Part shown: positions 26,563 through 37,791 of the stretch, piece by piece | How the letters are laid out: each line of letters starts with the position of its first letter | Numbering within the stretch: the stretch's first letter is position 1 | The notes under the pieces: model-generated | The model's input: only the letters and a program-made list of their open reading frames with translations | The model's database searches: none | What the model was told of the DNA's origin: nothing | Assembly: GCF_000002985.6 (NCBI RefSeq) | Contig: NC_003283.11 | Coordinates: 18,229,501-18,293,500, forward strand | DNA: 64,000 nucleotides | Direction of reading: 5' to 3' | Source of the DNA: Caenorhabditis elegans | Taxonomy: Eukaryota; Nematoda; Chromadorea; Rhabditida; Rhabditidae | Translations under genes and position numbers: made by a program

Positions 26563-27894
26563 CCAGGACTGGGACCAAAAAAAAATTCTGGACCAAAAAA
26601 CAAAAAAATGAAATTTTCGAAAAACCAAAAAAACCAAAAAACAAAAAAATGAAATTTTCGAAAAACCAAAAAAAAACAAAAAAAAATTTTTGATGCTCAA
26701 GTTGATTTTTAATGGGGTTATTCAAGTAATGTTGCAAAATGTATTAAAATATATTTATGACGTCACAACTGTGTTAAACTACATGTTTTAATGTATTTTA
26801 ATACAGAATAGTCTCGAGTCGAGACTAGACACGGTAAACATTTTTTTTTTTTTGGATTTTTTATGGTTTTTGGTCCCAAAAACCAAAAAAAAAAAACCAA
26901 AAAATTCCCAGCCCTGCCTACCACCTTCAAAGAGCCTGTGTATTTCCGAGATTCAAAACTAGAGATTGTAAAATAAGATTAATATTTTGTATTACTACGT
27001 GTATTTTGTTCCAGAACACACTTCCAACAACTATACAACATGAAAATCGAGGAATGTGCTTATGTAGCTTTTCATTTTTGGCCTGTAGATGCTCACGGGG
27101 TGACTCATCCAGACGCTATTTCATTTCTTTGTGTAGCTGTGATGTTTCTAATACTGGTAAGTTCTAAGCACCATTCTCTCCTTCACTTCACCAATTTTCA
27201 GGGATCCTCGTTTGCCAGTGTGATCTACTTCGGGATCAAATGCTATCAATACATATCGATCCAACTTGGAAATGTATCCTCACAGTCACAGGCTACCAAG
27301 ACTCTTCAAGTTCAACTTTTCTACTCTTTAATCTTTCAAACCGCAATTCCATGTATTTTCATGTACTTACCAACTAGCGCCATGTTCATTATTCCGATGC
27401 TTGATCTTGGCTACGATATTCGATTTCCGCTTCTTTCCATGACTATTGCAATCTACCCTGCAATCGATCCACTTCCAACAATTTTTATAATTAAGAGCTA
27501 CAGAAGGGGATTGACAGATGTGTTTCGGTGCCGGAAGAGAAATCATGTTGCAGCTAGTAATTCTTAATCTCTGTTGGAATAAATATGATCTTGTATTGTG
27601 TAAAAGACGTTTTTGCTTTTTTTTTTTTGTTTTTAGAGTCTGCAGGCGCCTGTGGATCAAGGATCTTTCAAAAATTGAGAGCTGGAAAGAGTACCATAAC
27701 TATTTCTTAAAAATGAATTAAAGAAGAGTATCAAAAAATTCGAAAAGGTAATTTTCGGTAAAATAAGTATAGAATTTAAAAAAATGAATTTTGGACATTG
27801 AATGAATTCAGAAAAAGAATTTTAGGAATTAATTAAGGTAGAGTATTAAAAAATTAGAAAATGTAACTTTCGGTAAAATGAGTATAGAATTTAA

Positions 27895-28048
27895 AAAAAA
27901 AATCTATACTCATTGTACCGAAAATCTCTTTTTTCTTCAAATTCCAATAACTTCACACGAGCAGCGTCGAGTTTCCTTCTCAAATTGGCTTTGATCTCTT
28001 CAACATGCTCAAAAGTAACAAGAATACGTCCAACTTGAATGTTTTCCA
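27895..28048 (-). CDS. Small 50-residue ORF, unrecognised
   Basis: Starts ATGGAAAACATTCAAGT and encodes a charged, probably helical peptide (VTFEHVEEIKANLRRKLDAA, then LLEFEEKRDFRY) ending in a poly-F tail at TAA. The heptad-like spacing suggests a short coiled coil. No splice partner was found, so it may be a stranded exon. Low confidence. Confidence 0.3.
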
Positions 28049-28084
28049 TTTCTAAATTTGATTTCAAAATTACAATTTCAATTT

Positions 28085-28890
28085 AAAAATTCGCAAAAAT
28101 AGACATGGTAATGGCAACCAATCGAAAAAACATAAAAAATGCTTTTTTTTTTGAGATTACAGAACATTTATTTTTTTATTGGATTAAAGGTGGAGTAGCG
28201 CCAGTGGGGAAATTTCTTCAAAACACGCCTATGGTACCACAATGACCAGATATCATAGAAAAAATTAAACAAAAATTTCTAGTATAATTTTTGAAAATTG
28301 AAAAAATCTCGAATTGCATCAAATTCCTATTTGAGTTACCGCCAATAGTTCGATGTTCGATGGAGCGCGCTTGCATTATTTTAACTTTTATTTATTAATT
28401 TTTCATATTTCTGATTGATTTTTCATGTTTTTTTGAGTAATTTTACTGGAAATTTAATGAAAAATTCAAGATAAATGTAAATTTTTTATTAAAAAGCGGG
28501 CGCTGATGCATAAAACTTTGAAATAGATTACTTCAGGCACTCAAAAAACATGAAAAATCAATCAGAAATATGAAAAATTGATAAATTAAAGTTAAAATAA
28601 TGCAAGCGCGCTCCATCGAACATCGAACTATTGGCGGTAATTCAAATAGGAACTTTGCAAAAACTGAGATTTTTTCAATTTTCAAAAAATCATATAAAAT
28701 TTAGAAAATTTTTTTAAATTTTTTTATCATCATATTCTGTCATTGTGGCCCCATAGGCGTGTTTTAAAGCAATTTTCCCACTGACGCTACTCCACCTTTA
28801 AAAAATTCGCAAAAATAGACATGGTAATAGCAACCAATCGGAAAAACATACTTTTTTTTGAGATTACAGAACATTTATTTTTTCATTCGG
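28085..28890. repeat. Direct repeats of about 95 bp flanking a MITE
   Basis: AAAATTCGCAAAAATAGACA through GAGATTACAGAACATTTATT occurs at 28085-28183 and again, with a few changes, at 28801-28890. The two copies immediately flank the MITE at 28184-28801. The duplication is far longer than a normal target-site duplication. Confidence 0.8.
28184..28801. mobile_element. TTAA-flanked palindromic MITE
   Basis: Begins TTAAAGGTGGAGTAGCGCCA and ends CTGACGCTACTCCACCTTTAA. The arms contain inverted copies of GGAGCGCGCTTGCATTATTT near 28362 and 28600. Same family as 9492-9929, with a longer interior. Confidence 0.85.
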
Positions 28891-29509
28891 AGTTTGTTAA
28901 GCACGACAAATATGCCGAGTTTTCTGAGCTAGGCTCAACCCATTGATGACGTAGTCAACAGACGTATTTAAAAAATATTATTTTATTTATATATAGTAGT
29001 AATGTAGTAATGTAGTAATGATAATGCTTTTGGCAGAATTGAACTAGGTAGGAGGCTTCTATAGATAGTTAGTTCGGGTTTTTCATTGCCAGTTTGAGCG
29101 GTTCTCTTAGTTGTTTCCCCATTTTCCGAAAGACATTGATAATGTGGTTTTGGGGATTTTTCCGTACTTGCCCGAATCGAAATATTTCAAGAAACACATT
29201 TGAATAGCTTTTTAAAAGAACTTTTTAAAATCTGTGTAACATAAGAAATTGTTAGTTTATTCAGACCATCATTATGTTATTTTGACACTGAGCAAAACAA
29301 ACACCTTCAGCTAGATTATAATTTTTCTTCCATGAGAAGTAGAGTTTTCAATAGGGTATCGGCCAAATTGGAAATGAATGCTTTTTTCTGATGCTGCTTT
29401 CTTCCCTTATAGCTTCATTTCAAATTAATTATGAGTTTATTTAAATTTTTTTGAACATTTTTCCAATTATAATTGACGAAGAATTTAAAAAATTAAAAGG
29501 ATTAAAGGA
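28891..29509. other. Intergenic
   Basis: AT-rich, with a short AATGTAGT triplication near 28998. No gene or clear repeat family seen. Confidence 0.5.
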
Positions 29510-29740
29510 CGATCCGTTCTTCAAGTGCTATGCACTGCGGATCTGGGATTCAGGTACACTGCCTGGTGGTGATCCCATTTAAGCCACGTCCTAGCCGGGG
29601 ACTGCGGTCGATAATCCAGTCGTGGATTGCTCCACTTCCCAATAGAGGCTGGGTGAACCTAGTGGGGTGAGGCCGGACTTGAACTCGTGACCTCCAGATT
29701 GCTAGCGGCCACCACTACCGACTGAGCTATCTGCCCCCTA
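29510..29740 (-). mobile_element. tRNA-derived SINE-like element
   Basis: Read on the minus strand it begins GGGGGCAGATAGCTCAGTCG, with an A-box-like TAGCTCAGTCGG (29722-29733) and, about 45 bases on, a B-box-like GAGTTCAAGTCC (29674-29686), the spacing of an internal Pol III promoter. The acceptor and T stems do not pair well, so it is not a functional tRNA. A non-tRNA body of about 150 bp and an AT-rich 3' tail follow. No second copy is visible in the window. Confidence 0.55.
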
Positions 29741-29800
29741 ATAGAATAGACGAAGAATATATCTTTTAATTGCAATATATTCATTTAAACTGATTTAATC

Positions 29801-32800
29801 TCAATCGTCACGAATGGTTGCGTTTTGGGGAACATATGAAACTGGGATACGAAACATCTGAACATGAATCTTCCCGTTTTCCGTGTTAATTCTCAATAGC
29901 AAAACGTGCTCTAATGTGCCTATTAACTTGAAGAACCACTTCCGAACTTTGACCGCATCCTCGGTAACAAGCAGAGGCCGTCCAATAAGCTCGTACAAGT
30001 TCTCCATATCGAAATTTTCGCAAATGAAGAATAGTTTTATGGAAGTGGAAAGGGATTTCTGGAAAAATAATAAATTGTTAAATTGTCAAAGATAAACGTC
30101 CCACCTGCTTCATAAAAAGCAAGTTGTCCACTGTGAAGTTTTGCAGGCAAACTTTTTGGCTCTTGAAATTTCCGAACAATTGATTAAAGTTCAAGGGATC
30201 CGTGTTAAGCACGCACTCAGCCACCACGAACTCCTCTGCAGTTCTCCAGTGACCCGTCTCCGCTATTCGGGCGATCTCTAGTGTTCCTTCATCCTCTTCA
30301 GTGATTTTTGCAAAATCTAGTCTCAGAAGCTTCAACTTTCCGGCGTCGAAACACTCGAGAAGCTCTAAAATTTCCGACTCAGTCCTTCCGGCTAAGATTA
30401 AACATTTCACTTGAAGCTTGGAGCTCCGAATCAGAACTCGCTTTAGTTTTTCTTGCGCTTCTTCATGTTCGCCCGCAACCCAATAGTGAAAACTTCTCAG
30501 GCAATTCTTCTGATCCTTCAACACAAACTGAAGATCTCGCATCAAGTAGTTCAACGGGGTGTCATCTGTCAAATGATGCTCCCGGTAGTTCCGTGTGGCC
30601 CCGTCCGGAGTTAACTCGATGATATCAAGCCGACATCCTATTGGTTGCTTGTAGTAGACAAACAGTGTATGCGCGTTTGACTGGCGGATTCGAAGCTTGA
30701 GATCGTCAGAATTCAAGCTCACGGCAATATCATTTGTTTGGAATTTTGACTTGCTCCGGCTCCGATCAACGAAGTAGCGGAGGTCTTTGCAAACTTTGCG
30801 GAGGACTTCGCTGAAAAAAAAACAATTTTGGAAATTATTCCCAGTAATTGTTAACGCACACTGAGACAAAAGCGCAATTGTCGACAATATTCTTCATGAC
30901 CATCGGGAAGCAGGTGACGAGCCGCAGCATGTCAAATGGAGGGGCGTCTTCCTGTTTTTCCTGGAAAATTTTAAGTCAGTGTGCTTGCTTTTCTTTGTTT
31001 TGGAAGTCTAGCGGCCGACACTTTGGGAGTTTCACCAAAAAATTAGGCTAACTATTAGGCTATGACTTAGGCCTAGGCTTAGGCTTCGGAGACACGATCA
31101 GTCAGTCATTAAACAGCCATTCAGTAACTCACTCTTGTAAAAACATACGCAGGAATCCCTTCGGCTCCACAATGCTGATATCTGATCGCCAATCTATATT
31201 CTCTGTCATCCATAGGAAGATGCCAGTTTTTATGCCCAAACTCCTCACTTCCGTATTCCACGTTTGGTTCTCCGAAAATTTCTTGTGGTCGCCGTGCTTC
31301 CACATCATTTGAATCTTCATCTTCATAACCGTGAAAGTTGATAACCAGACAGAACTTAGTAGTTGAATACGTAAGATTCTCCTTCAACAAAGCCAATTGC
31401 TCAAAAGAAATCGTTGGCACCGTAACACTTGCAAGTGAAAAATTCTCGAAATTTTCCAATGCAGTTGAAAATACAAACGACGAAATGAGGAGCTCACTGG
31501 CACAGTGCCATTGATCCAGGCTCACAAGTAGGTCACAGTCCTCTGTTTCGATTACTGTACCGTGCAATGGCGTGTTGAGTGTTATTCTAACCAATGAGAA
31601 ATGATCGAAGTATGACAATAGAGATGCTGCGATTTTGATGTATGGTTGCTCAAAGAAACTAATCTTGAAGTTCCGAACTTTGAGTTGCCGACGTCGTGAG
31701 CGGAGCATCTCAACAAGATCTTCAAGACACCTTTTATCAATATACTCAGAGTCATCGCATAGATGGACTGAAAATTCTAAAATGACGTTTTGGCCCTCAA
31801 GAATCGTTTTTAAATGGGAAACCGCCAGCGAAACGAAATCCCGATTCCGAACCATTTCCCTTTGATGATCACATTGCAGCCGACAACCGTTCGGGTGGTG
31901 TTGATACTCATGGATCCGTGAAGATCGTTGACCTTGGAGAGTACAGTAAAGACCGACTGTTATACTGGTGCTATATAAAGATAAGCGGACTTCAGCAAGT
32001 TTGAAGGCTTTCGTGGTGTTCAAAGTTGATGGTAGAATCAGTGAATGGGTAGTGTATGAGCTGAAAATTTGAAAATACCTGGTTGCATTTTGTTGAGCAG
32101 AAGGAAACTTATAGAAATGTGATACTTACAGTGGTAATTCAATGGGTTGGTTGGTAAATTCGTGACGTTGATGTTCCTGAAAATATCTGAAATTAGATAT
32201 GCACTTTGGATCCAGAACAGAAATGCGCGCTGGTAGCGCTGGTAAAAATGTTTTTGAAATTCGATTATTTTGAAGAAATTGTTGCAATTTTGCCCAAATT
32301 TGTCGGTTGGCCGTACCAGCCGCGCATCCCTGATTCAGAAATCAGATATTCTATTTTGTGGTACTACTGCCGAGCTCTTGTAGTACTACTGCGGATGCAT
32401 CTATAAACTCGTGGATTTCTCTCCTTGAACTTGTGATCTATTTCGTACCTAGTGCCAACTAACACTTAATGCTCATTCTTTTACAACCAACCTCAACCCT
32501 TTCCACCACACGCTCAAAACTGAATGATTGACCCATCGGGACACACGGGCGGTATTCAATAAGTAGATCAAATTTGGGACCAGGAATCCGAATACGCCAT
32601 TCCATAAGATCATCTTGAATGCGATCAGGTGTTCCAAATTCTTCAAGTAGGTTCTTTGCATTAACATGCTCCTCTTTCGAACGATTGTCGTTGATAGTAA
32701 ACTTGAACGGCGTTGGGGATCCAAGGAGGTGCTGAAATACATAATAGCTGTGAGACCTTAGATAAAATCTAGATAAGAGTACCTCTTTTAAATAAACCAG

Positions 32801-35800
32801 ATCCTCGACTGAAAAATCTTGTAATGTCACTGCTACTTTTGAAAATTTGCTCAATAGTTTGATGGGGATGGATAACAAAAATGATTCTGCTTTGAGCTCC
32901 TTCGTTTTTGTGAAATTTATTTCTGACAACTCCAATTTTGTGTCTTCTATGGAAGTTTTCAATTCGACGACCTCCGGAGAAAGTAGTTCCAATATAGAGT
33001 AGACCTGGTCACTTGGGGATTGCATATTCAAGTTTAGCCTGAAGTTTCTGACATGAAGCATTTGCTTTCGCTGCTTAAGATTTTCCACTAATTTTGTTAA
33101 GCAGCATCCGAAAACTGTTTCATTCGAGTTATTGGGGTCATCGTCTGATCTTGACGGGGATATCTCTTCAGACTCTATTAGCAAAGTGTCAATACTCTCC
33201 ACCGTCTCCAGCACCATATTCAAGTCCTCACAAGAAACTGTCACATAATCCTCGTCGATTACTATCTTGTGAACGTCAAACTCGAGCAGACACCCTTCAC
33301 GGTGATTTTTGTACACGATGTTCTTCCGATAGCTAGTCAGTTCTGAGGAGTAGCTGAACATGATCCGGACCTGGTCCTCTGCAGTGTGAACTTCTAGGGA
33401 GTGGTTTTTGTAAGTTGCAAGGCACTTGATGAATGCCGAGAGTATTTGAGAACGACTGGGGGATGAGCTGGAAGAGAATGCAATTTGTTCCATTACAATA
33501 TGTTTCCTATTGGTATGGCAAGAATCGCGAACAGAGTGTTCCAGTCCATGTTCGTTTTTTTTTGCGCATCGGCCTTGAAATTATTGCTTTCTTGGAAAAG
33601 CGGGCGGTCTGAGGAACGGGTGACGGTGTGGGTGCCATAAAAATAAAGAACATACGGTAATCAAAATCTTACTTGATCCATTCCATCTCAGCCGCCAATT
33701 TTCTTGAGAACACGAATGTGCCATACTCCCGAGGACGACAGAATTTGTGCTTGACCAGAAAACAATTATCTTGATTTGAAATTGCTATGCACCATGTTCG
33801 ATCACATTGCTTTGCACTCTCATAGCTTTCGTGAGCTGGAGGACCGAATAGCTCTAGAAGTTTTTGAGCAACGTTGATATTGTCCTCTGAGGAACGGAGA
33901 TATTGAAGCTTAATCTGCCGCGGGGTATTTGAAGTCAGGAAGTGCTGAAATTTTACATATTTGCCAGTTGTGCAATTATTACACACCTCTTTCAGAAATG
34001 AAAGATCCTCAAAAGAAATCGGTTCGGATATAATTGTGGCACACGAAAAGTGCTTGAAATTCTCCCAACTCTTACTTGACAACTTTAGGGTAGTGTTACA
34101 CATTGCTACCGAAATTGCTCGTTTCCATTGCTCTAAGCCCGCAATATCTTCCAGTTCCATAGCAATTGTGTGAGGTGCTGTGTGGATCGCTATATTTTCA
34201 AGGGTTCCTGGTTGGAAGTACGAGAGCACTGAGGTGATGTAATCAGTGATCAGAGGGTGACGGTTGAAAGATATACAGCAGCCATCGGCTTTTAGAGAAT
34301 TTGATGGGATAGTTTTGTTGAGGCGGTTCATAAACTCTGCATCGCAGGATTCTTCATTAAATCCAAATGAAAAAGATTCAAAAGTCGTCAAATTATCCAG
34401 TAGGTACTTCAAATGTGTCAGAAAAAGAGACATATGATCTAGATTCACAGTCAATGAAGTTCTTCTTTCAGAGACAACTGCCGAGCATCCAGTTTCTAGA
34501 CTCTTGTACTCGAAGTTTTCCACTTTTTTTTCCGCGGTATTCTTGTCAGTATACGTAAAATAAATTAGAATTGAGTCATTCCGAATTACCAGTAAGGCAT
34601 TAGTCTCCTGGCCATTTCTTTCTAGTAGATCAATCGTGTGTGAGTGATAATTGTGCACAGTTTGGCTGAAAAGGAACTTATGATTATGAAGTTATTTAGA
34701 TGATGGCAGAAACGGCGTAAGATCTACCATTAAAGCATCCAAATTGTTCGAACCACAGTGCGGGCAGTAACTATTCTAATTCAATGTATTATTAATGTAT
34801 TATGAACCATGTCCTCAGTTGCAAACGTCGTCATACAAAACTTCTACGACTTTAAAGGGAGGCGCATGGTCTCGACACGCGCGGCAATTTTATTAAAAAT
34901 TTTTGATGTGTCCGCCTTTAATATTACTGTATTAATTTTGCTCGGAAATCTTCATCGATTTTTCTCATTTTCTTCCAATTTCCCGTTTTAATTGTTTCTT
35001 TCCCAACTTTCTGCATTTTATTTGTTTAATATCTAATTATTTTGCATAATAAATGTTTTTTGTACTGAATATGTGTTTTTTTAATTCAAAGGCATAATAC
35101 AGTATTTTTAAAGGCACACACATCAAAAGTTTTAATTAAATCGCCGCGCATGTCGAGACCATCGCGCGTTAATGCGCCCCCTTTAATGTCGTAGAAGTGG
35201 AAAATATACGCACTGTAAGTTTTTCGCAGTTTTCAGAGGGCAAACATTATGAGATATAACTGAGGTACACGGAGACCTTTTTTGTTTTTTTTTCAATCAG
35301 CCAAAGTCGGGAACCAATATCAGCCGCCGACATTTCACGAGTTTCGTGTCCCCACATGTTTAACATGGCAGCGCACCACGCCATGAAGGTAAAACGCTAA
35401 GGGCGTGGCGCGGAACTCGTGAGATGTCGGCGGTTGATATTGGTTGGAGCCTCATTTTGGCGTCATTCCAGAAAACGCCCGAAATCTCACTCATAGATCT
35501 GCTTCACCGATGGTGGTTCTCGCGTAAAGATGATCGACGAATTTCCAGATCTCCGTAAAAACAACTGTATTGAAATATCATGCTCCGTATCCATCACTCT
35601 AAACTTGTAAATTTTGTCTTCTTCTTTGTACTCCACATTGACGGGCTTTCCAAAAATTGTGTCTAATCCCATCTCGTAAATGTCACTGATCATTGGTTGC
35701 TCATCGAATTTCCGATAGCTAATGAGGAATTCACGTGCGTTCGGAGATTCGAGGAAATGCTGTAATTTGTACTTTTTAGACAGAAGTTGATTAAGAACTA

Positions 35801-36864
35801 AAAATAAACTGACCTCTTTCAGGAAAACCATGTCATCAAAGTTTATCGAGTAGAAAATACACGAAACACTTGAAAAATGTGAGATCTCCTCTACAGGTTG
35901 ACAGGAAAACTTGTGAGCGTGACTGAGGTACAACGAATCGATATCCACTACTCTGGCCGATTTCCAAATGTTTGTTTCAACAATTTTGTTGAAATCGTAC
36001 TTCATGTCCTCATCACAATTTGCTTTCAACACTAGAACTTTTGCCTCCACGTGTTGTAGAATCGGCTCAATCGAGTTGTTTAAGGTGACCCCGTGGAAAT
36101 GCACCGAGAACCTTTTCAGTTTCACATTTTGGTTTCGGGATTCCATCATTTCACTCAATTCTTTTAGAAACAACATTTCAGTGTGCTCGTCAGTCGTTTC
36201 CGATATCAGCCTTGCTCTCAGATCACAAATAAACTGTATTGATATATAAGAAACCGGGATTTTTGATGCAAATATCGAGTGTAAATGCCTCATGAAGACA
36301 AAAAAGTAGTCAAAGTTATCGATCAACTCTTTTTTGTTGTCAGAAACAATCCAACCATCCTCTTGATAGACTATCGTGACCCTGGAAGGGGTACTCCTGG
36401 TGTAGATAGTCAAACGGATTGTGCATATTGAAACTGTGATTCGGATTCCGATTCTCGTAGAGTTTTGCAGGCGTTTTAGGGTAGAGGTTAAAATTTTGGA
36501 GTGAGCGAGGGCGCGACTGAAAATTTTCTGGGTTTTTGGGGCTATCTATTAAGAAACTTTTAAAAAAATTCTCTGATTTTCTATTTGCGCTTGAAATCGC
36601 GATTTTCATTTGCGTCCCTATGAGTTGTTTTAGATGCGTGCCTAAATAAATTCTCATTGGAGCGCGTTTGCCTCTTTTAATTTTCTCCATATATTTTTTA
36701 CTTTATTCACGTGGTGTTGGAGTGTCTCATTGCGATTTGATCTAGAAAAAATGCGGGAATTTTTCCCCAGGAAAATGTGACGTTCCCACATTTCAAGCCA
36801 ATACTCACGTTTTCCGTTCAAACCGAAACAATAACTGGGACAGTCTTCGAAATAAATTGTCCAT
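29801..36864 (-). CDS. Very long multi-FTH protein with one F-box (1647 aa model)
   Basis: Twelve exons join with all phases matching: 36809-36864, 35814-36516, 35491-35759, 33987-34665, 33673-33944, 32783-33467, 32492-32731, 32130-32176, 31133-32060, 30860-30960, 30105-30810, 29801-30058 (4944 nt). Five FTH-type units follow one another (about residues 19-343, 343-660, 660-968, 984-1293, 1327-1647). A single F-box exon (FPMVMKNIVDNCAFVSV then EVLRKVCKDLRYFVDR) precedes the last unit. Units repeat SFLKE or DLVYLKE before an intron and HFL or HLLGSP after it. The junctions 35491/34665 and 33673/33467 use GTGAGA and GTAAGA donors one or two bases before in-frame stops, so separate shorter genes remain possible. 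The start (MDNLFRRLSQ at 36864) is my choice. Presumed SCF substrate adaptor or multivalent binder; function unknown. Confidence 0.6.
34754..35217. mobile_element. TA-type inverted-repeat MITE
   Basis: Ends CACAGTGCGGGC and ATACGCACTGTA. Inner arms CTTCTACGACTTTAAAGGGA and its counterpart CCCTTTAATGTCGTAGAAG are followed by GGTCTCGACACGCGCGGC and GCCGCGCATGTCGAGACC. It sits in the long gap between FTH units 1 and 2 of the multi-FTH locus. Confidence 0.75.
35305..35450. mobile_element. Small palindromic MITE
   Basis: Left arm AACCAATATCAGCCGCCGAC, right arm GTCGGCGGTTGATATTGGTT, with about 75 bp between. It lies in the same intron as the neighbouring MITE. Confidence 0.8.
36580..36780. repeat. 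Dispersed GGAGCGCGTTTGCC repeat fragment
   Basis: TTGAAATCGCGATTTTCATT and TTGGAGCGCGTTTGCCTC are shared with 46815-46915 and, inverted, with 47090-47190. Next to it is a GATTTGATCTAGAAAAAATG fragment of the family at 42045-42155. This explains the open frame over the interval. Confidence 0.7.
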
Positions 36865-37791
36865 TTTGTTCAGCAGAGATACCTCGTGACAATCACACGT
36901 TTGTAATTTTTCCTTATCAAATTTTGCGAGAATTTCTTCGATAACAAACTGCTATATAGCAATTAAAAGTGCACCAATGTACATTAATGGTTTTTTTTTA
37001 ATTACATGCTGTATAGCACTATTGAATTCTAGAAAATTCAGTTTATATCGCTTGTTTAAGTATATATAAAAGCCGACAAACTTGCCGAAAATTTTCTGAA
37101 ATTGGATAAATATTGAAAATGGAGAAGGAATTATGCATACACATGTATAACTTTTCATTATTTCTTTCTAAACGTATTTTTTGTAATCGGTCAATCAAAA
37201 ACCTACTCAAGAATTTACATATCAGAAAATTGTAATTGAATGTGTTTTTTCACACCTGAGAGTGACTGTTGAGGTATTACAAATAAGAAAAAAGTATTGG
37301 TGAGTCGTCGATTCGTCGCCACATTGAGTCATATGTCACATGACTCGCGTTAAAATGCGATACTTACAGCTTCCCTGGACATAAACATGGAAAACCAAGC
37401 AAATGAAATTTATGAAATAATCTATTAATAATTATGCTCAAAAATTGCTAGCTTATTTGCGATTGAAGCTCCTCTCCACGTATTCAAAGCCTACGCTCAT
37501 TTAGCGATCACAAGTTCAAGTTCTGTCAGCCCAGCTCTAATTATGAGTTGGCTTACATCAAATCCCAGATTCGCAATTCATAATGTTTGAAGAAACTTTT
37601 TAAATCAGGATGCATCGAATCATAAGGCCTTCGTGAACATATTTTTCAAAGAATTTTATTTTCATTGAGGAAAATTGAAAGGTGTAATTTTTGAACATCT
37701 AATAATAAACACTCTTTGATAGCAAATACACTTAATTGTTTTTTTAATGAGAAAAAGGAAAAAAATCGAGAGAAGTGTAAAAAATCCTAGA

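Larger units (their letters stand above)
25259..27567 (+). pseudogene. Str-type seven-transmembrane chemoreceptor, missing one exon
   Basis: Exons 25259-25465, 25524-25611, 25670-25804, 27015-27156 and 27202-27567 encode a chemoreceptor of the nematode Str superfamily. The first TM region has SVFTNFLLMLLILTKSPSQL and the last TM block has IAIYPAIDPLPTIFIIKSYR, a hallmark of str/srj proteins. Compared with the paralog at 41.1 kb, the exon encoding the third TM segment (SSCYGSSMSVFACHFIYRYG there) is absent between 25611 and 25670. The flanking exons end and begin in incompatible phases, so a full receptor cannot be made. Intron 3 has swollen to 1.2 kb with MITEs. It would have been an olfactory receptor of sensory neurons. 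Confidence 0.75.

Noticed and set aside
29660-29740. A functional tRNA gene
   Set aside because: A- and B-box-like motifs exist, but the acceptor and T stems do not pair, so it is reported as SINE-like instead.
36340-36690. 116-codon minus-strand frame beginning MEKIKRGKRAPMRI
   Set aside because: Its first half is a dispersed GGAGCGCGTTTGCC repeat, and its second half is the wrong frame over an FTH exon.
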